From Gonapodya prolifera JEL478 (taxonomy: Eukaryota; Monoblepharomycota; Monoblepharidomycetes; Monoblepharidales; Gonapodyaceae): 64,000 bases of DNA. Shown here in pieces: positions 10,798 to 20,913 of the stretch. The stretch lies in the NCBI GenBank assembly GCA_001574975.1, contig KQ965752.1, positions 4,802 to 68,801 of the forward strand, in the 5' to 3' direction. The notes under the pieces are model-generated. The model was not told the DNA's origin, did no database searches, and saw nothing but the letters and a program-made list of their open reading frames with translations. A program made the translations under genes and the position numbers. Each line of letters begins with the position of its first letter. Position 1 is the stretch's first letter.

Positions 10798-12003
10798 ATG
10801 GGACCTTACATCTTCTCCCACATTTCAAACCTCATACGACCCGGCCGGAGCGAGGATGGCAACTTTAGCGGGATCGGTCAGCTCCCTGGCGGTCGGAGGG
10901 GATCTTACAGCGCAACCGAACGTGGACCGACCAATCGTCAGAGCTTCGTTGGTGGCGGGACTCGCCAACGAAGTGCCACTCCCTCGGAGCAACCGCAAAT
11001 GAGTCTGCCGAGAGTGATGTCGTCCCCGTCGTTGGCTCCAGACGACGCCTCAACATCCTCCGGGTCGAGCAACTCGGAACTTTCCATGCCAGCTCCAGCA
11101 ATCCCAGGCCCGATACCCGCTCGACCGAGGCTCGTAATACCTACGGCATTCACGGACAATCCAAACACTGGGGGCCAAGCTCTCTCTCCGGTGAAGCCTT
11201 GGTTCACTCCAGCATCTTTGTCCAGCAAAACTAGTCGAAGCCGACATATGAGCCCAGACCGGACCGCGACACGGATACGGGAAAGCTCACCTTTGCGAGC
11301 ACGAACGGTATCACCGGCATCCCGGCATGATGGGAGGTTGGGAATACCGCGAACTGTCTCAGATCACGGAAGTACCGGCGCAAATATGGCGTCGGCCTCT
11401 GGTCTGGTGGCGACACACCATCGCAGAAAAACAGAAGATTGGAATTCTGGGAAGAATTTCGTGGGTGGGTCTATGGACGATGCCGATAGTGGATACAGCG
11501 GAAGCAGTGGCCGCCTCAATCGACAAAGTTTATCGCCTGGCCGGCGCCCGAGCTCTCCCCTCTCTACCCTGCCAAATAGAACCATAGCTCTGCAACCGGC
11601 GGATCTTGTGCCGCGAGATTTCGATCACCTTCCCCTTGCTCGACGGAGCGCGTCCTCGCCTCTCATTCAACACGAACATGGACAGTACCTTGGAATCCCC
11701 CCCAGTCGACCTCAAACAACATATGACGATGAGTGGGACGTCGTTGGTGATCTGACCGTCGTCGAAGATGTGACGGATGCCGCGGAAGGAGAACAGTTGT
11801 CGGGAGCAAGCTCACAGCCCGGCTTCGTCACCCCGACTCAGGACGAAATTCGACCTAGTTCACCACTCTCCACCTACACCAGTACTGGTCAAGGCTGGTC
11901 ACTCACCTCTCACCAGAACCTGGCGCAAGACGGAACACTTTTGCAGAAATCGAAGAAAACGTTCTTTCCGCAAATATGGACTCGGGGGGTGCAAAGGAAG
12001 TAG
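10798..12003 (+). CDS. Ser/Pro-rich protein, 401 residues
   Basis: Unknown function. A single open frame from an ATG at 10798. The first 25 residues look unlike the rest, and a competing frame overlaps them, so the true start may lie in an upstream exon. From about residue 35 on, the sequence is Ser/Pro/Arg-rich and likely disordered, with repeated basic-Ser patches (SPGRRPSSP, RSASSPL) suited to phosphorylation. An acidic segment (DDEWDVVGDLTVVEDVTD) occurs near residue 315 and a basic tail ends the protein. No membrane segment or known domain is visible. Confidence 0.6.
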   Translation: MGPYIFSHISNLIRPGRSEDGNFSGIGQLPGGRRGSYSATERGPTNRQSFVGGGTRQRSATPSEQPQMSLPRVMSSPSLAPDDASTSSGSSNSELSMPAPAIPGPIPARPRLVIPTAFTDNPNTGGQALSPVKPWFTPASLSSKTSRSRHMSPDRTATRIRESSPLRARTVSPASRHDGRLGIPRTVSDHGSTGANMASASGLVATHHRRKTEDWNSGKNFVGGSMDDADSGYSGSSGRLNRQSLSPGRRPSSPLSTLPNRTIALQPADLVPRDFDHLPLARRSASSPLIQHEHGQYLGIPPSRPQTTYDDEWDVVGDLTVVEDVTDAAEGEQLSGASSQPGFVTPTQDEIRPSSPLSTYTSTGQGWSLTSHQNLAQDGTLLQKSKKTFFPQIWTRGVQRK

Positions 12004-12750
12004 CTTCCTTCAATTAGAGGAGGAACGCTCTCCGCTGAATGTACAGCGTGATGGGTAACCTTGCCGTTGTTACGTATCTGAACTATGTCACTTCTCACGT
12101 ATGGATTGTGTTATATGTATCATTTTACACGCAGTTTGAGAATCGTAACAGAGATATGTATGAATCAACCGACAGCGCTAGTCCCTAGTTCGATCAAAGT
12201 GGATCGATTACTGATCGGTCGGCGGACAGGCAAGAACGTCATTTCAAGACTTGTACACTGCTTACCGAAGGTTCTATGGGGCACTAAAACTTTTGTGTCC
12301 ATATGGAGCGGTTTCTGGTGTTGTCGTCTCATCATAGGGAGCGGCTGCTGTTTTGTTTTGACGGCAGACTGTCCGCAGTGTGCGGGGGTTGTTGTTGACA
12401 AGGGCCGCTGTCCACTTGAGACCCAAATCGTCTTGTCCCCCTCGCCTGCGAGAGCGCCGTGAGATTCCGGTGAGTCAGTGAAGCAGCTCTCCCTGCTCGG
12501 GATTGTTTAGGAGTGTTCAAAAATCGTGGCGGAGGCATTGGGCGGTGAAAGTCGGCACTCCATACCGGTCGCGCGTTACCTGTCGCGGAGAAGCGACGAC
12601 GGGTTGAAATCGCACATCGGAAAGCGTACTAGCCTCGGAATTGAACGCTTTGGTGGGACCCGCGACCGAGGATTGGAGAACCCTTGGAAAGTGGTGGAAA
12701 CAGGCCAATAACGGTGTGGAAAGAAGGGTGGGCACAATTTCACCGCGTCG
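12004..12750. other. intergenic stretch
   Basis: About 750 bp without a supported gene. Short frames on both strands show no motif or codon pattern distinct from background. Confidence 0.45.
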
Positions 12751-15495
12751 ATGCTGTCGAGGCGGACGCTAATGTTGCAGTTTCCTTCGTGCATTCTGTT
12801 TCGGGTTCAGGTCTGCTTCGAACTTGCTTGGTCATCACCGAATTCGGGACTCCACATATCTGACCCTTCATCGATGTTTTCCCCCCAACAGCCGGCATTT
12901 GGACCGCAAGAATATATGCCCATGCTAAAGTCGTTCGTCGGCTGGATTAAGTCGCGGGGAAAGGGTGAAGACGGAAGGCGGGGTCGCGGCGGGGCGGATC
13001 ACGTTAGGGGCGATTCCAACGGTCCTCACCAGAATGCCGTTTTGGACCATCTTGGAGAGAATCAAAATCGATGGGGTGGGGTGGATGGTGTGCCACCGCG
13101 GACATATACCCTTCCGAGGGGAATTTGGGGTGGATTGCCCACGCAACTGGCCCAGCACGACACGTCTGACGGACACTCTGCGGGGGTCTATCACCAATTG
13201 GATACGACCACTCTCAACTCTGCGTCGCTTCACCCCCACTCGGCGTTAAAACACCGGGCGCAGTCAGATAATCTGCCGAGCCCATCCCAACTCGCTGGAG
13301 GACCATCTCGGTCCCAGTCGCCTCACAGCACTGCCCAGCGGTCTTCCAGGAGAGTCTCGTTCGACAATAGAAATGTCGACACTGTCGAGCACCTCGACAA
13401 CGTTGACTTGGACGCTTCTGGTCGGTCTCGCATTTCATCCAAATCCCTTCCTCGCCCCATGGGAGCAGTTTGGAAGAACCAGGACGTTGGCACTCCACAA
13501 GAGCGGGCTGCGCCTCTCTACCAGTCCGGTCTGCTCGCTCCAGCTGAATCTGGTTCTGAATTCGTCGATCCCTACGAGACGAGCCAACCGCAGCCTTCGT
13601 TGCGTCGCTATGCCTCCGCGGGCTCCTTGGTGAAAGCCACGAAGAAGAATCGCGTGAGACAACAAAGTACACCACCAGCTCCAGCTCGTGCCGGTACAGA
13701 TCCTTCAGGTTTCCTCCAACCAGCACAGGATCAAAGCCCCCAAACTGCACCCCCTCCGACCCCGACGACGGAATCGCGACCCCAGAAGCCTTCCCGCCTC
13801 TCCACCGCCTCCGTCCTTGAAACGATTTCATCCATCGAAAAGCGGCTCTCGAACGCCTTCGGTGTCGAACCAACGTCCGAATCTACAACCATCAACACGC
13901 ACCCTGGTGACTTGCCACCTGCAATCCCACCAAGCGCCTCGCGCCTTCCCGACGCGCCAGGTTCCTCCCTTCTCCGCGCAGCCATATCTTCATTTGAAAC
14001 GCGTGTCGCAACTAGGACGGGAGAATCCGGTACACCCTCATCGCCAGTCTCACCACGAACTCCGCGGATTGGTCCGTTCGTGTTCGGGACGACATCACAT
14101 CAGCAATCTGGCACCGGATCGCTCCCGCGATCGAGATCCGCAACAACCTCGATGGCAGACCTCGGGGCAGTTGGTGAAGAGAACAACAGAGTTGCCCGAC
14201 GAACAAGCATATCCCGCAAATCTCGTGACCTCCCTGCGTCATCCAGAGTACCAAACTCACCTTCCCCTCGCAACGAATCTCCTCTTCGACCTTCGATCGC
14301 TCCCCGCACCTCCTTCACAACAGAAGAGAATCACACTCCACCTGGAAATCGAACCTCCACGTCCACTTCTGCAGGTCGACCGAGTCTCGACCGTCAGGGT
14401 CGGCAATCGTTCTCGTACGCTGGACGAGCTGTGACCCCCAACGAGGACACTGGAAGGGGTCGAACACTGGACCCTGTCCCGTCTCCCGCATCGCCTCGTT
14501 CATCAACACCTCCATACAATCCGTTCGCCTTCCCGTCTCTTGCACATGGCAGTACCACTTTGCAACGTAGCTCGTCAAATGCGTCCTCTGTTCGCCCTCA
14601 CCGACGAGGACTCCGGTCTCCCACACCTGGTGGGTCCGGCGTACTATCGACACCGTCAACAACAACAGTTGTTGTTCTTCCTGCTTCCAAGCCGCCAGCC
14701 CCTATTCCACCAAGTGTCCCCGTCCCTGACGTCGAGCTCCCATGGCGATGGGATGACCAAGCGGTTGCGGATCACCCCTACCGGCCTGTGTACGGGCGCC
14801 AGTCGAGGAGTGGTGAAATTGGTTCTCGTATGAGCTGGGAAAAGGATCGTGTTGGAGGTCTCTTTGGTGCTGACTCGGGGTCTGGTCAAGTCGGTGGTCA
14901 TACTGGGTTCTGGCAGCAGTTGAGTTTGAGTCGAGCGAACTCGAAACGGTCGCGATCGCGGACAATACCAGGCCACCTCAAAAATACCGACGGAGACTCG
15001 GGCGCTTCAGGCGGTACGCGAGGAAGTGTGGATGTTTCAGCGGCATCGGCGTTGGCGGGGCACCAAACAAAGGATGATCGGAGCACTTGGTCTCCACCGC
15101 CGGACGGTCCTTTGGGTTCCATGGGAGGACACATGTCTTCTCCTTTGAGCTCACTCATGGCTCATGCGAGGAGGGCGTCTGCATCTCGCACCGCGCGTGC
15201 CCAGGAAGGTGGACCGTCTCAGGCCAACGGGACGAGTCGCCCGCAAAGCCCGCACGATGCGCAACGGAAAACGCACTCTCCGAGAGGATCCTTGTCCCCA
15301 CGAACTCTCAAACGCGAGCTTGAAGGGGCTGTGGGCGGCGCAGTTGATCAAGGAGGTCTTTGGGCGACGGGTCTTTTGGAGAGGATGTTGGGGCGGGATG
15401 CGGTTTTGCACGGGGATGAAGAAACTCAAAACTCTGGGAGTGCGGTGTTGCAGGATGTCACGGCTGCTCTTCCATCGGTACGTCTTGATGTGTAG
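12751..15495 (+). CDS. large Ser/Pro-rich protein, 914 residues
   Basis: Unknown function. One uninterrupted frame; the first 41 residues are hydrophobic and Cys-containing and may be 5' sequence, in which case the ATG at 12874 (MFSPQQPAFG) gives 873 residues. Near that start is a short amphipathic basic segment (LKSFVGWIKSRGK). The rest is Ser/Pro/Arg-rich with many basic-directed Ser sites (RRVSFDN, RRTSISRKSR), a pattern shared with neighbouring genes. Two segments look more ordered: PWRWDDQAVADHPYRPVYG near residue 665, and a C-terminal region around ERMLGRDAVLHGDEE. It is probably a cytosolic disordered protein regulated by phosphorylation, which is inference from composition only. Confidence 0.7.
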   Translation: MLSRRTLMLQFPSCILFRVQVCFELAWSSPNSGLHISDPSSMFSPQQPAFGPQEYMPMLKSFVGWIKSRGKGEDGRRGRGGADHVRGDSNGPHQNAVLDHLGENQNRWGGVDGVPPRTYTLPRGIWGGLPTQLAQHDTSDGHSAGVYHQLDTTTLNSASLHPHSALKHRAQSDNLPSPSQLAGGPSRSQSPHSTAQRSSRRVSFDNRNVDTVEHLDNVDLDASGRSRISSKSLPRPMGAVWKNQDVGTPQERAAPLYQSGLLAPAESGSEFVDPYETSQPQPSLRRYASAGSLVKATKKNRVRQQSTPPAPARAGTDPSGFLQPAQDQSPQTAPPPTPTTESRPQKPSRLSTASVLETISSIEKRLSNAFGVEPTSESTTINTHPGDLPPAIPPSASRLPDAPGSSLLRAAISSFETRVATRTGESGTPSSPVSPRTPRIGPFVFGTTSHQQSGTGSLPRSRSATTSMADLGAVGEENNRVARRTSISRKSRDLPASSRVPNSPSPRNESPLRPSIAPRTSFTTEENHTPPGNRTSTSTSAGRPSLDRQGRQSFSYAGRAVTPNEDTGRGRTLDPVPSPASPRSSTPPYNPFAFPSLAHGSTTLQRSSSNASSVRPHRRGLRSPTPGGSGVLSTPSTTTVVVLPASKPPAPIPPSVPVPDVELPWRWDDQAVADHPYRPVYGRQSRSGEIGSRMSWEKDRVGGLFGADSGSGQVGGHTGFWQQLSLSRANSKRSRSRTIPGHLKNTDGDSGASGGTRGSVDVSAASALAGHQTKDDRSTWSPPPDGPLGSMGGHMSSPLSSLMAHARRASASRTARAQEGGPSQANGTSRPQSPHDAQRKTHSPRGSLSPRTLKRELEGAVGGAVDQGGLWATGLLERMLGRDAVLHGDEETQNSGSAVLQDVTAALPSVRLDV

Positions 15496-16006
15496 CTCCA
15501 ATGAGGCCACCATGCCAGCTGCTCTCGCGGAAGCGGATACACGCCCTGCTGCGTGATTGTTCATCGTCACGGCGACTTCTCTCAACGAGACGTGAGATTT
15601 TGTGCAGTCCAATCACGTCTCCGAGGATATTTCCCCACTTTAATCGGATGTCGGATGTCGGACGTCGATGCAAACATCCTTTGGATACCTGTGTAACTTA
15701 TTATGTGGCAAAGCCACGGTGCGCAGCTTGGTCAACTTATTCGCATTTTGCACGACCCTTTGTCGATTTTGCTAGCAAACGTTGTTTGTAGATTTTGAGA
15801 AATTCTTATTTCCACTCAATCCTCCTAATGGATGCGATGTACCAGGGATTTTGGGGGGGAAATCGGCGAATTTGGATTCCTGTGATCATCAAAACGTACA
15901 CGCAACCTTGACACAGTTCATCATACTATTACGTATAGATCTCCAAGTCATCATTTATCCTCCTCTCTGTCTTCCCCCTGCCTTACTCTTATTTTGGAAT
16001 CTCTCA
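15496..16006. other. intergenic stretch
   Basis: No supported gene. The reading frame of the next gene stays open upstream to about 15782 without an obvious signal peptide or domain, so it is treated as 5' sequence. Confidence 0.45.
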
Positions 16007-16333
16007 ATGGATCCATCCCCTCCCCCATACGCAACGCTTCCTCCGTCATATCCCTCAACTGCCGCACCCACAACGAAACCACCCTTTTCAAGCACCGGCA
16101 CGCTACACGCTCAAGTGTATCCAATGTCATCAGATACAAATCCCATCGTTACCAACCTTGGGCAACCGAGCAAGACTGGAAATTGCTGCAGAAACGCGCC
16201 ATGTTGCGCGAATCCACGATGTCAGGAATGCTGCGCAGCTTGTGGGGTCGTGGCGACGGTGTGCGCACCCTTCTGCGCTTGTCTGGAACTATTTGCAGAG
16301 TGTTTGAAGCTCTTTGCGTTGTGCTTGAAGTAG
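16007..16333 (+). CDS. small Pro-rich, Cys-rich protein
   Basis: A 108-residue product from the ATG at 16007. The N-terminal third is Pro-rich with a PPPY motif (DPSPPPYATLPPSYP), a possible WW-domain ligand. The C-terminal 48 residues hold 14 Cys in a hydrophobic setting (CCRNAPCC, CQECCAACG, CAPFCACLELF, CLKLFALCLK). Pro-rich head plus Cys-rich membrane-seeking tail resembles the layout of CYSTM-type stress proteins and, more loosely, I-mfa domains. Neither match can be confirmed from spacing alone. The tail could be palmitoylated or bind metal; that is inference. Confidence 0.55.
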   Translation: MDPSPPPYATLPPSYPSTAAPTTKPPFSSTGTLHAQVYPMSSDTNPIVTNLGQPSKTGNCCRNAPCCANPRCQECCAACGVVATVCAPFCACLELFAECLKLFALCLK

Positions 16334-16745
16334 TAGCGCGGATTCCACGCTGCAACCACCTGCGATGCGGAGATTGTAGAGCACGTGGAGCACCGAGACA
16401 ATAACTCGGATTGGGAGTTGAAGTGCAGTTTTGCGTACATATCTGTATCCATGTAGGAATATTTTCAATATGGACAGTAACGTTTTAACTTGGTTTGCAC
16501 TGCATAACGGTAACCATTTCGCACGCGATCCTTCCCATATTCCATTGTGTATTTCAGTATTGCTCCGGTCGCGCATCCCCTGTTGTACCCAGGCAGCCCG
16601 GCGAAGAGGACACTCGAGTTTTCGATCGATCGGCTCACCAACATCTTTCCCCCGGTACTAGACTGTTAGTGCAGGGCACACCACACTCTACATTCCTTCC
16701 TTTCGTCATTGGGTGGACTCCTCCATCGCCCTATCACCCTTGATA
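16334..16745. other. intergenic stretch
   Basis: About 410 bp between two plus-strand genes with no supported gene and no recognised regulatory motif. Confidence 0.45.
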
Positions 16746-17696
16746 ATGGCGCCCATCCTCGCATCCCTCTTCAAACGCAAACATCCTTCCCACGCCTCAC
16801 CCCAACCATCAAAATCAACATCCTCCCCTCCAGACATTGACCCACACCTCCGTCGAATCAGCGTTCCAACTGGCGACTCTAAATCTGCGAAGATATCGGG
16901 GGCGCCGCAAGGACGGCATGGGAAATTCCCCACGTCGGCAGTCCCCACCACCGCTCCCACAATCACCTCCCCCACGTCCGACGAGAAACCGCACGCGTGG
17001 CCTCTTCGCGCTGTTCGTAGCATGGGCTCGCTCTTCTCCGGGAGTGGGCACGGGGCCGGGCTCGGGTCCACGCCGTCACCCGACCATCCCCCACTTCCGG
17101 GCGACCCGGACCCCCGCGTGGCAGTCTCACACACGTGGTCCGAGGGACTCAATGGGCACGGCGTGCGGTCGGTTGAAGGAGCAGGAGCCGGAGCAGGACA
17201 CCGGGACGTCGACGTCGACCCGCCTCCTCCCTCCGACCACCAGACCGTACCGAACCCACCTCCAAATGTGGCAGTGTATTTGTCGATCACGTCGGGCGGC
17301 GTAGTCGTACCCGTCCGTGTGAAACTTCCTCCACATGACCTGTCAGCCAGCGTCGGGTCCACGCCGCACCCGTCGCCGACACGGGGGCCCGGGGAGGATC
17401 TAGGTCTGAAGCACGAGGACGGTACGCCTGACCCGCCAGCCCCTTTAGACGAGCCTCCGGATCTGCCGGGGCTGTTGCAATTAGTGGAGGAGGAGATGGG
17501 GTCGGATGATGACGGAGTTGGTGATGAACTGGTGTCTACCGGGGAAACTGAACAAAGACAGTCGCACACGGCGCAAGGCCGACCGCCCCTCACGATACGA
17601 CCTCCCACAGCACCGCCGCGGTCTCCTCCTCCCATGTCGCCGAGGATCTCACGAACAGTTGATGTGCGTATCAGTCGGGATATCACGCAAATGTAA
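16746..17696 (+). CDS. Pro-rich protein, 316 residues
   Basis: Unknown function. The ATG at 16746 begins MAPILASLFKRKHPSHASP, a short hydrophobic-basic start resembling MASLFRSF of the tandem pair. The protein is Pro/Ser-rich, with one segment that could fold (VAVYLSITSGGVVVPVRVKL, about residues 175-195) and an acidic helix-like stretch (LLQLVEEEMGSDDDG, about 240). The minus strand also carries a long frame over the same interval, but it is rich in Gly, Cys and Arg, as expected for the complement of a Pro/Ser-coding strand. The plus frame is therefore preferred. Confidence 0.55.
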   Translation: MAPILASLFKRKHPSHASPQPSKSTSSPPDIDPHLRRISVPTGDSKSAKISGAPQGRHGKFPTSAVPTTAPTITSPTSDEKPHAWPLRAVRSMGSLFSGSGHGAGLGSTPSPDHPPLPGDPDPRVAVSHTWSEGLNGHGVRSVEGAGAGAGHRDVDVDPPPPSDHQTVPNPPPNVAVYLSITSGGVVVPVRVKLPPHDLSASVGSTPHPSPTRGPGEDLGLKHEDGTPDPPAPLDEPPDLPGLLQLVEEEMGSDDDGVGDELVSTGETEQRQSHTAQGRPPLTIRPPTAPPRSPPPMSPRISRTVDVRISRDITQM

Positions 17697-18057
17697 TATG
17701 CTGTTTGGTTCGTTGGGGGGAGGAGTATGTTGGTGCTTTTGCGACGGGCGAACTACCAAAGCGTTCATCAAATTAATTCGGGGGAGTTCTACACGATAGA
17801 CGGATAGACGGCGCAATCGAGCGCCACAACACTTCACATAATATTCCCGGTAACTATATAAACTGATTTGTTGGGTAATGTACATATGCATGATATCGCA
17901 GATATCGCAGACAATACGACAAAGGAAAACACTGACACAAAACACCAAAAACGCTTGGTTAATCGCCCCTCCCAATTGTCCCACTCCGACGAAATAGTCC
18001 ACTTCACGACACACACGTGCACGCTCAGAGTCCATCGCTCATATTTGGTTTCCCTGG
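17697..18057. other. convergent intergenic stretch
   Basis: Lies between the 3' ends of a plus-strand and a minus-strand gene and is AT-richer than both. It should hold two terminators or poly(A) regions; no gene is supported. Confidence 0.5.
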
Positions 18058-18654
18058 TCATCTCAGCCCTGACACAATGCCAACACCTCCATTATTTCCC
18101 TCGACCGCGTGCCATGTCGCCGGTCTCTCACCCGTCGAGACTTCTGAATGCAAAGACCTCTGACTGCTCTGCGACAGCTTCCTGTCTCTCCGTGAACCTG
18201 ACCCCGATACAGGGACCGGACGAGGGCCTGCCGGACTAGAGTGCAGTGCGGCGCTCGCCGGTCTGGCAGTCGACGTTGCGAGACTGCGTGGTGGCGGAAG
18301 GTGTTGTGGTGACGCATTGCGACTTTTCGACGCAACAGCGATGGATCGGGGATGCGAGGGTACGGATGTGGGCATGAGAGCCGTCGCCGACGAATTTGAT
18401 TTTCGCGGGGAATTGCTGTTCGAGGGCACCGCGGATACGGACACGGAGCCTGTGCCGGCCTTCGGACTTCCAGCCTTGTTTGCCGCCGCCTCGCCGCCCG
18501 AAGGCCGGCCCTCGACCTGCAGCAAACTGTCCCGTCTGGAGACGGGGACGTACTCGACTTCGGGCGGTAAGGCAACCGGATGGAGCGTCCGTGCGCGAAA
18601 CTTGGCGAGGAAGACGTCGAGCTTGTCCGAGAGCGACTGCAGGATGCGTGGCAT
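18058..18654 (-). CDS. Ser-rich protein, 198 residues
   Basis: Unknown function. The ATG at 18654 gives an ordered N-terminus with an amphipathic helix pattern (MPRILQSLSDKLDVFLAKFR) followed by VALPPEVEYVPVSRRDSLL. From about residue 55 it becomes Ser/Pro/Ala-rich with basic Ser sites (RRDRKLSQSSQRSLHSE). The frame is open upstream of the ATG to about 18936, but that part lacks the SP-rich character and is taken as 5' sequence. It is the last of the local run of short-basic-head, disordered-tail genes. Confidence 0.55.
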   Translation of the reverse strand: MPRILQSLSDKLDVFLAKFRARTLHPVALPPEVEYVPVSRRDSLLQVEGRPSGGEAAANKAGSPKAGTGSVSVSAVPSNSNSPRKSNSSATALMPTSVPSHPRSIAVASKSRNASPQHLPPPRSLATSTARPASAALHSSPAGPRPVPVSGSGSRRDRKLSQSSQRSLHSEVSTGERPATWHAVEGNNGGVGIVSGLR

Positions 18655-19356
18655 CGAATTGGTGGGGTGCTTTTGAGAGTTGTGTGCGGGTCCAGGGCAA
18701 TGCAAAGTGAGCCCGGCCACTGAGGGAGATACAGACTCAGGGACACACAGGGAGGTCAGTCTGAGCGTGCGCCCGGGGAGGGAGAGTGGGCGCTCACCTG
18801 AGACGCGTGCTCTCCACACTGCGATTGCAGCGTTGCGAGTCGATCGATACGTATGTATTGCGTAATGAGAGAAGAATCGGAGGGCCACCGGTGCGGCGAA
18901 TTGTCCCGGCGGTTTCCCCGCGGAACTTAGATGCACGTCCCTAGAAATCGAGCGTGGGCAAACCGCAAAAGATACGCTGCTTTTTGTATCACTCTACTCT
19001 AGCATTCTCTCGATTACCGTTCTTTTTGCTCTCTGTGCTGCGCTGGCGGGAGTGTGGGGAGTGCGGGGCCGATCGACGTGCGCAGAACGGTCCAGACCCA
19101 CTCCACTCGATCTTGCCCGACCGCATAGAATCACAGTTTCCGTGCGTTATCGCGAGGTGTCATTCTGGTTGCATCTGTCCACTTTTTCTTTGGACTCACT
19201 GGGTGGCGACCAAGTTTGGCCAGCAAAGGATGCGTTTATCATTGTACAATACAGTTATCGCGACGTGTCATTCTGTTCTCCTCTGCTCCCTTTATTCTTG
19301 AGCTGCCAGGTTTATTACTAAACTTTTCATTTCTGTTCAATACAAATGTGCACTGC
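18655..19356. other. divergent intergenic region
   Basis: About 700 bp between the minus-strand gene ending at 18654 and the SET gene. A short imperfect duplication occurs here: a run containing cgcgaggtgtcattctg at 19149 recurs as cgcgacgtgtcattctg about 110 bp downstream. It may be promoter architecture; no gene is supported. Confidence 0.4.
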
Positions 19357-20684
19357 ATGCCCCATCCCACCTGGCCTTTCCCTGGTGAGGACGGCCTGGA
19401 TTATCCGCAAGATGAGACGCTCGATGCGGGAGATCGCTCCAAGAGGAGCGTTCGGTTCCTGGACAGAGTCGCGTTCGGCCAAGAAGGTCTGTAAATCACT
19501 TCTCCCGAAAACTTGCTGCCACCGATCGCTTCGGCAGACTGACTTGCCCGTTCAGTCCCTATCGCAATCCAGCGGAGATATTGCTGTGATACTGAAGAGG
19601 GAGGTCCACAGGTCGTCCAAGTGCCAAGAAACTCGATAGAACACGATCCACCGCGGTCATCGGCCAGCCTGAAGCGAAAACGACCGAGTAAGGCGACACG
19701 CGGAACGGAGATACGTAAAATCAACGATCAGAAGCATCCTGGTGCGTTTACTGGTCTTGATTCGCCTCGGGAACGTCCCCTTTCATGGTCGATCACGTCT
19801 CGTACTTTGTGACGCAGCCAATGGACAATACGGACTGTTCGCACTTCACGACTACCCAAACGACTCACTCGTTTGCGACTACATCGGTATACTGCACACC
19901 AGGTTACTCCCACCAGCGGAAGTGTCATCAGACGGTACCGCCGGCATAAAGGACCCACCAGGAGACCGCGTCACCAGTCCACACTCACCACACGCATCCT
20001 GGGATGACTCGGACTACTGCGTGAGAGTGGGCGTGGAGCGGCTGGAGGTGGAGGACTTTGACGATGGCGAAGGTCGGTCCACGCCGGGAGAGTACGAAGT
20101 GTGTATTGACGCCGAACGGGCGGGGAACGAAGCGAGGTTCGTGAATGACTTTCGGGGTGGTGAGTTTCTCTGTCATCCGTTTCCCACTAGTTCGTGCAGT
20201 ATTTGAGTTCCTCACGAATGCTTATCCCTTTCGCACCTCCTCGACGTCACCTCCCACCTCGCCATCCACATCATCGACACGTCTTCTCGACCACCCCACT
20301 CCGCCCCCAGTCGCGCCCAAACCTAACGCCCAGTTCCGAGACTACGTCGATTCTACAACGGGGGAGAAACGGTTCGGTATCTTTGCCAAGGCTCACAGTG
20401 TGGGGCGGAAAGCCAAGCGGGGAGACGACGATGCTGGTCGGGAACTGGAAGTAGGCCCCGTGTCGAGCAACCGGGGACGTCATAAAAAGGGCCCAGCACA
20501 TGTACGAGATCGTACCGCAGTCGCAGCTGCAGAGTCTTTCAAGGGAATCCGCGCCGGGGAAGAAATCCTCGTTTCGTACGGTAAGGGGTTCTGGAGAGGC
20601 CGGTCGGTGTCTAATTCGGGGAACGATGTGGACGCGGATATGTGGGAAAGGTGGAGCATACCGGTGCAGGGGAGTGGGGACTAA
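19357..20684 (+). CDS. SET-domain protein, putative lysine methyltransferase
   Basis: Four exons are proposed: 19357-19486, 19556-19741, 19818-20159 and 20311-20684, all phases agreeing, 343 residues. Exon 1 is tentative because its donor (GTCTGT) is weak. SET-domain signatures appear in order: NGQYGLFALHDY (start of the SET fold), SLVCDYIGIL, YEVCIDAERAGNEARF-VNDF (the usual NHxCxPN region, here NDFRG), PNAQFRDY, and GIRAGEEILVSYGKGFW at the C-terminus. The NDxRG form in place of NHSC is seen in a group of fungal SET proteins, from general knowledge of the family. No post-SET Cys cluster follows. A basic stretch (SLKRKRPSK) before the domain could be a nuclear signal. Substrate, histone or otherwise, cannot be told. 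Confidence 0.8.
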
Positions 20685-20913
20685 TGAAAGCAGCGTCCAT
20701 CGAATATGATTGAGTCGGTATTCGGTAACAACGACATGATTTGTGTATTATTCTGATTCGAAAATTTTCTAAGACATGAAAGAGAGTGCGACTCCCGACT
20801 TGAAATCGCAAACATCCAAGCCGTGATCTATCGGGCAGGGACGTGCGTATTTGGTACCCACGAGACACCGTACATGCAACAAAACCGTCCTCAACTCACC
20901 TGTGACGCCTGGC

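Noticed and set aside
16706-17686. Long minus-strand open frame of about 326 codons opposite the Pro-rich gene
   Set aside because: Composition is Gly/Cys/Arg-rich as expected from the complement of Pro/Ser codons; no motif, and the plus frame shares the head pattern of neighbouring genes.
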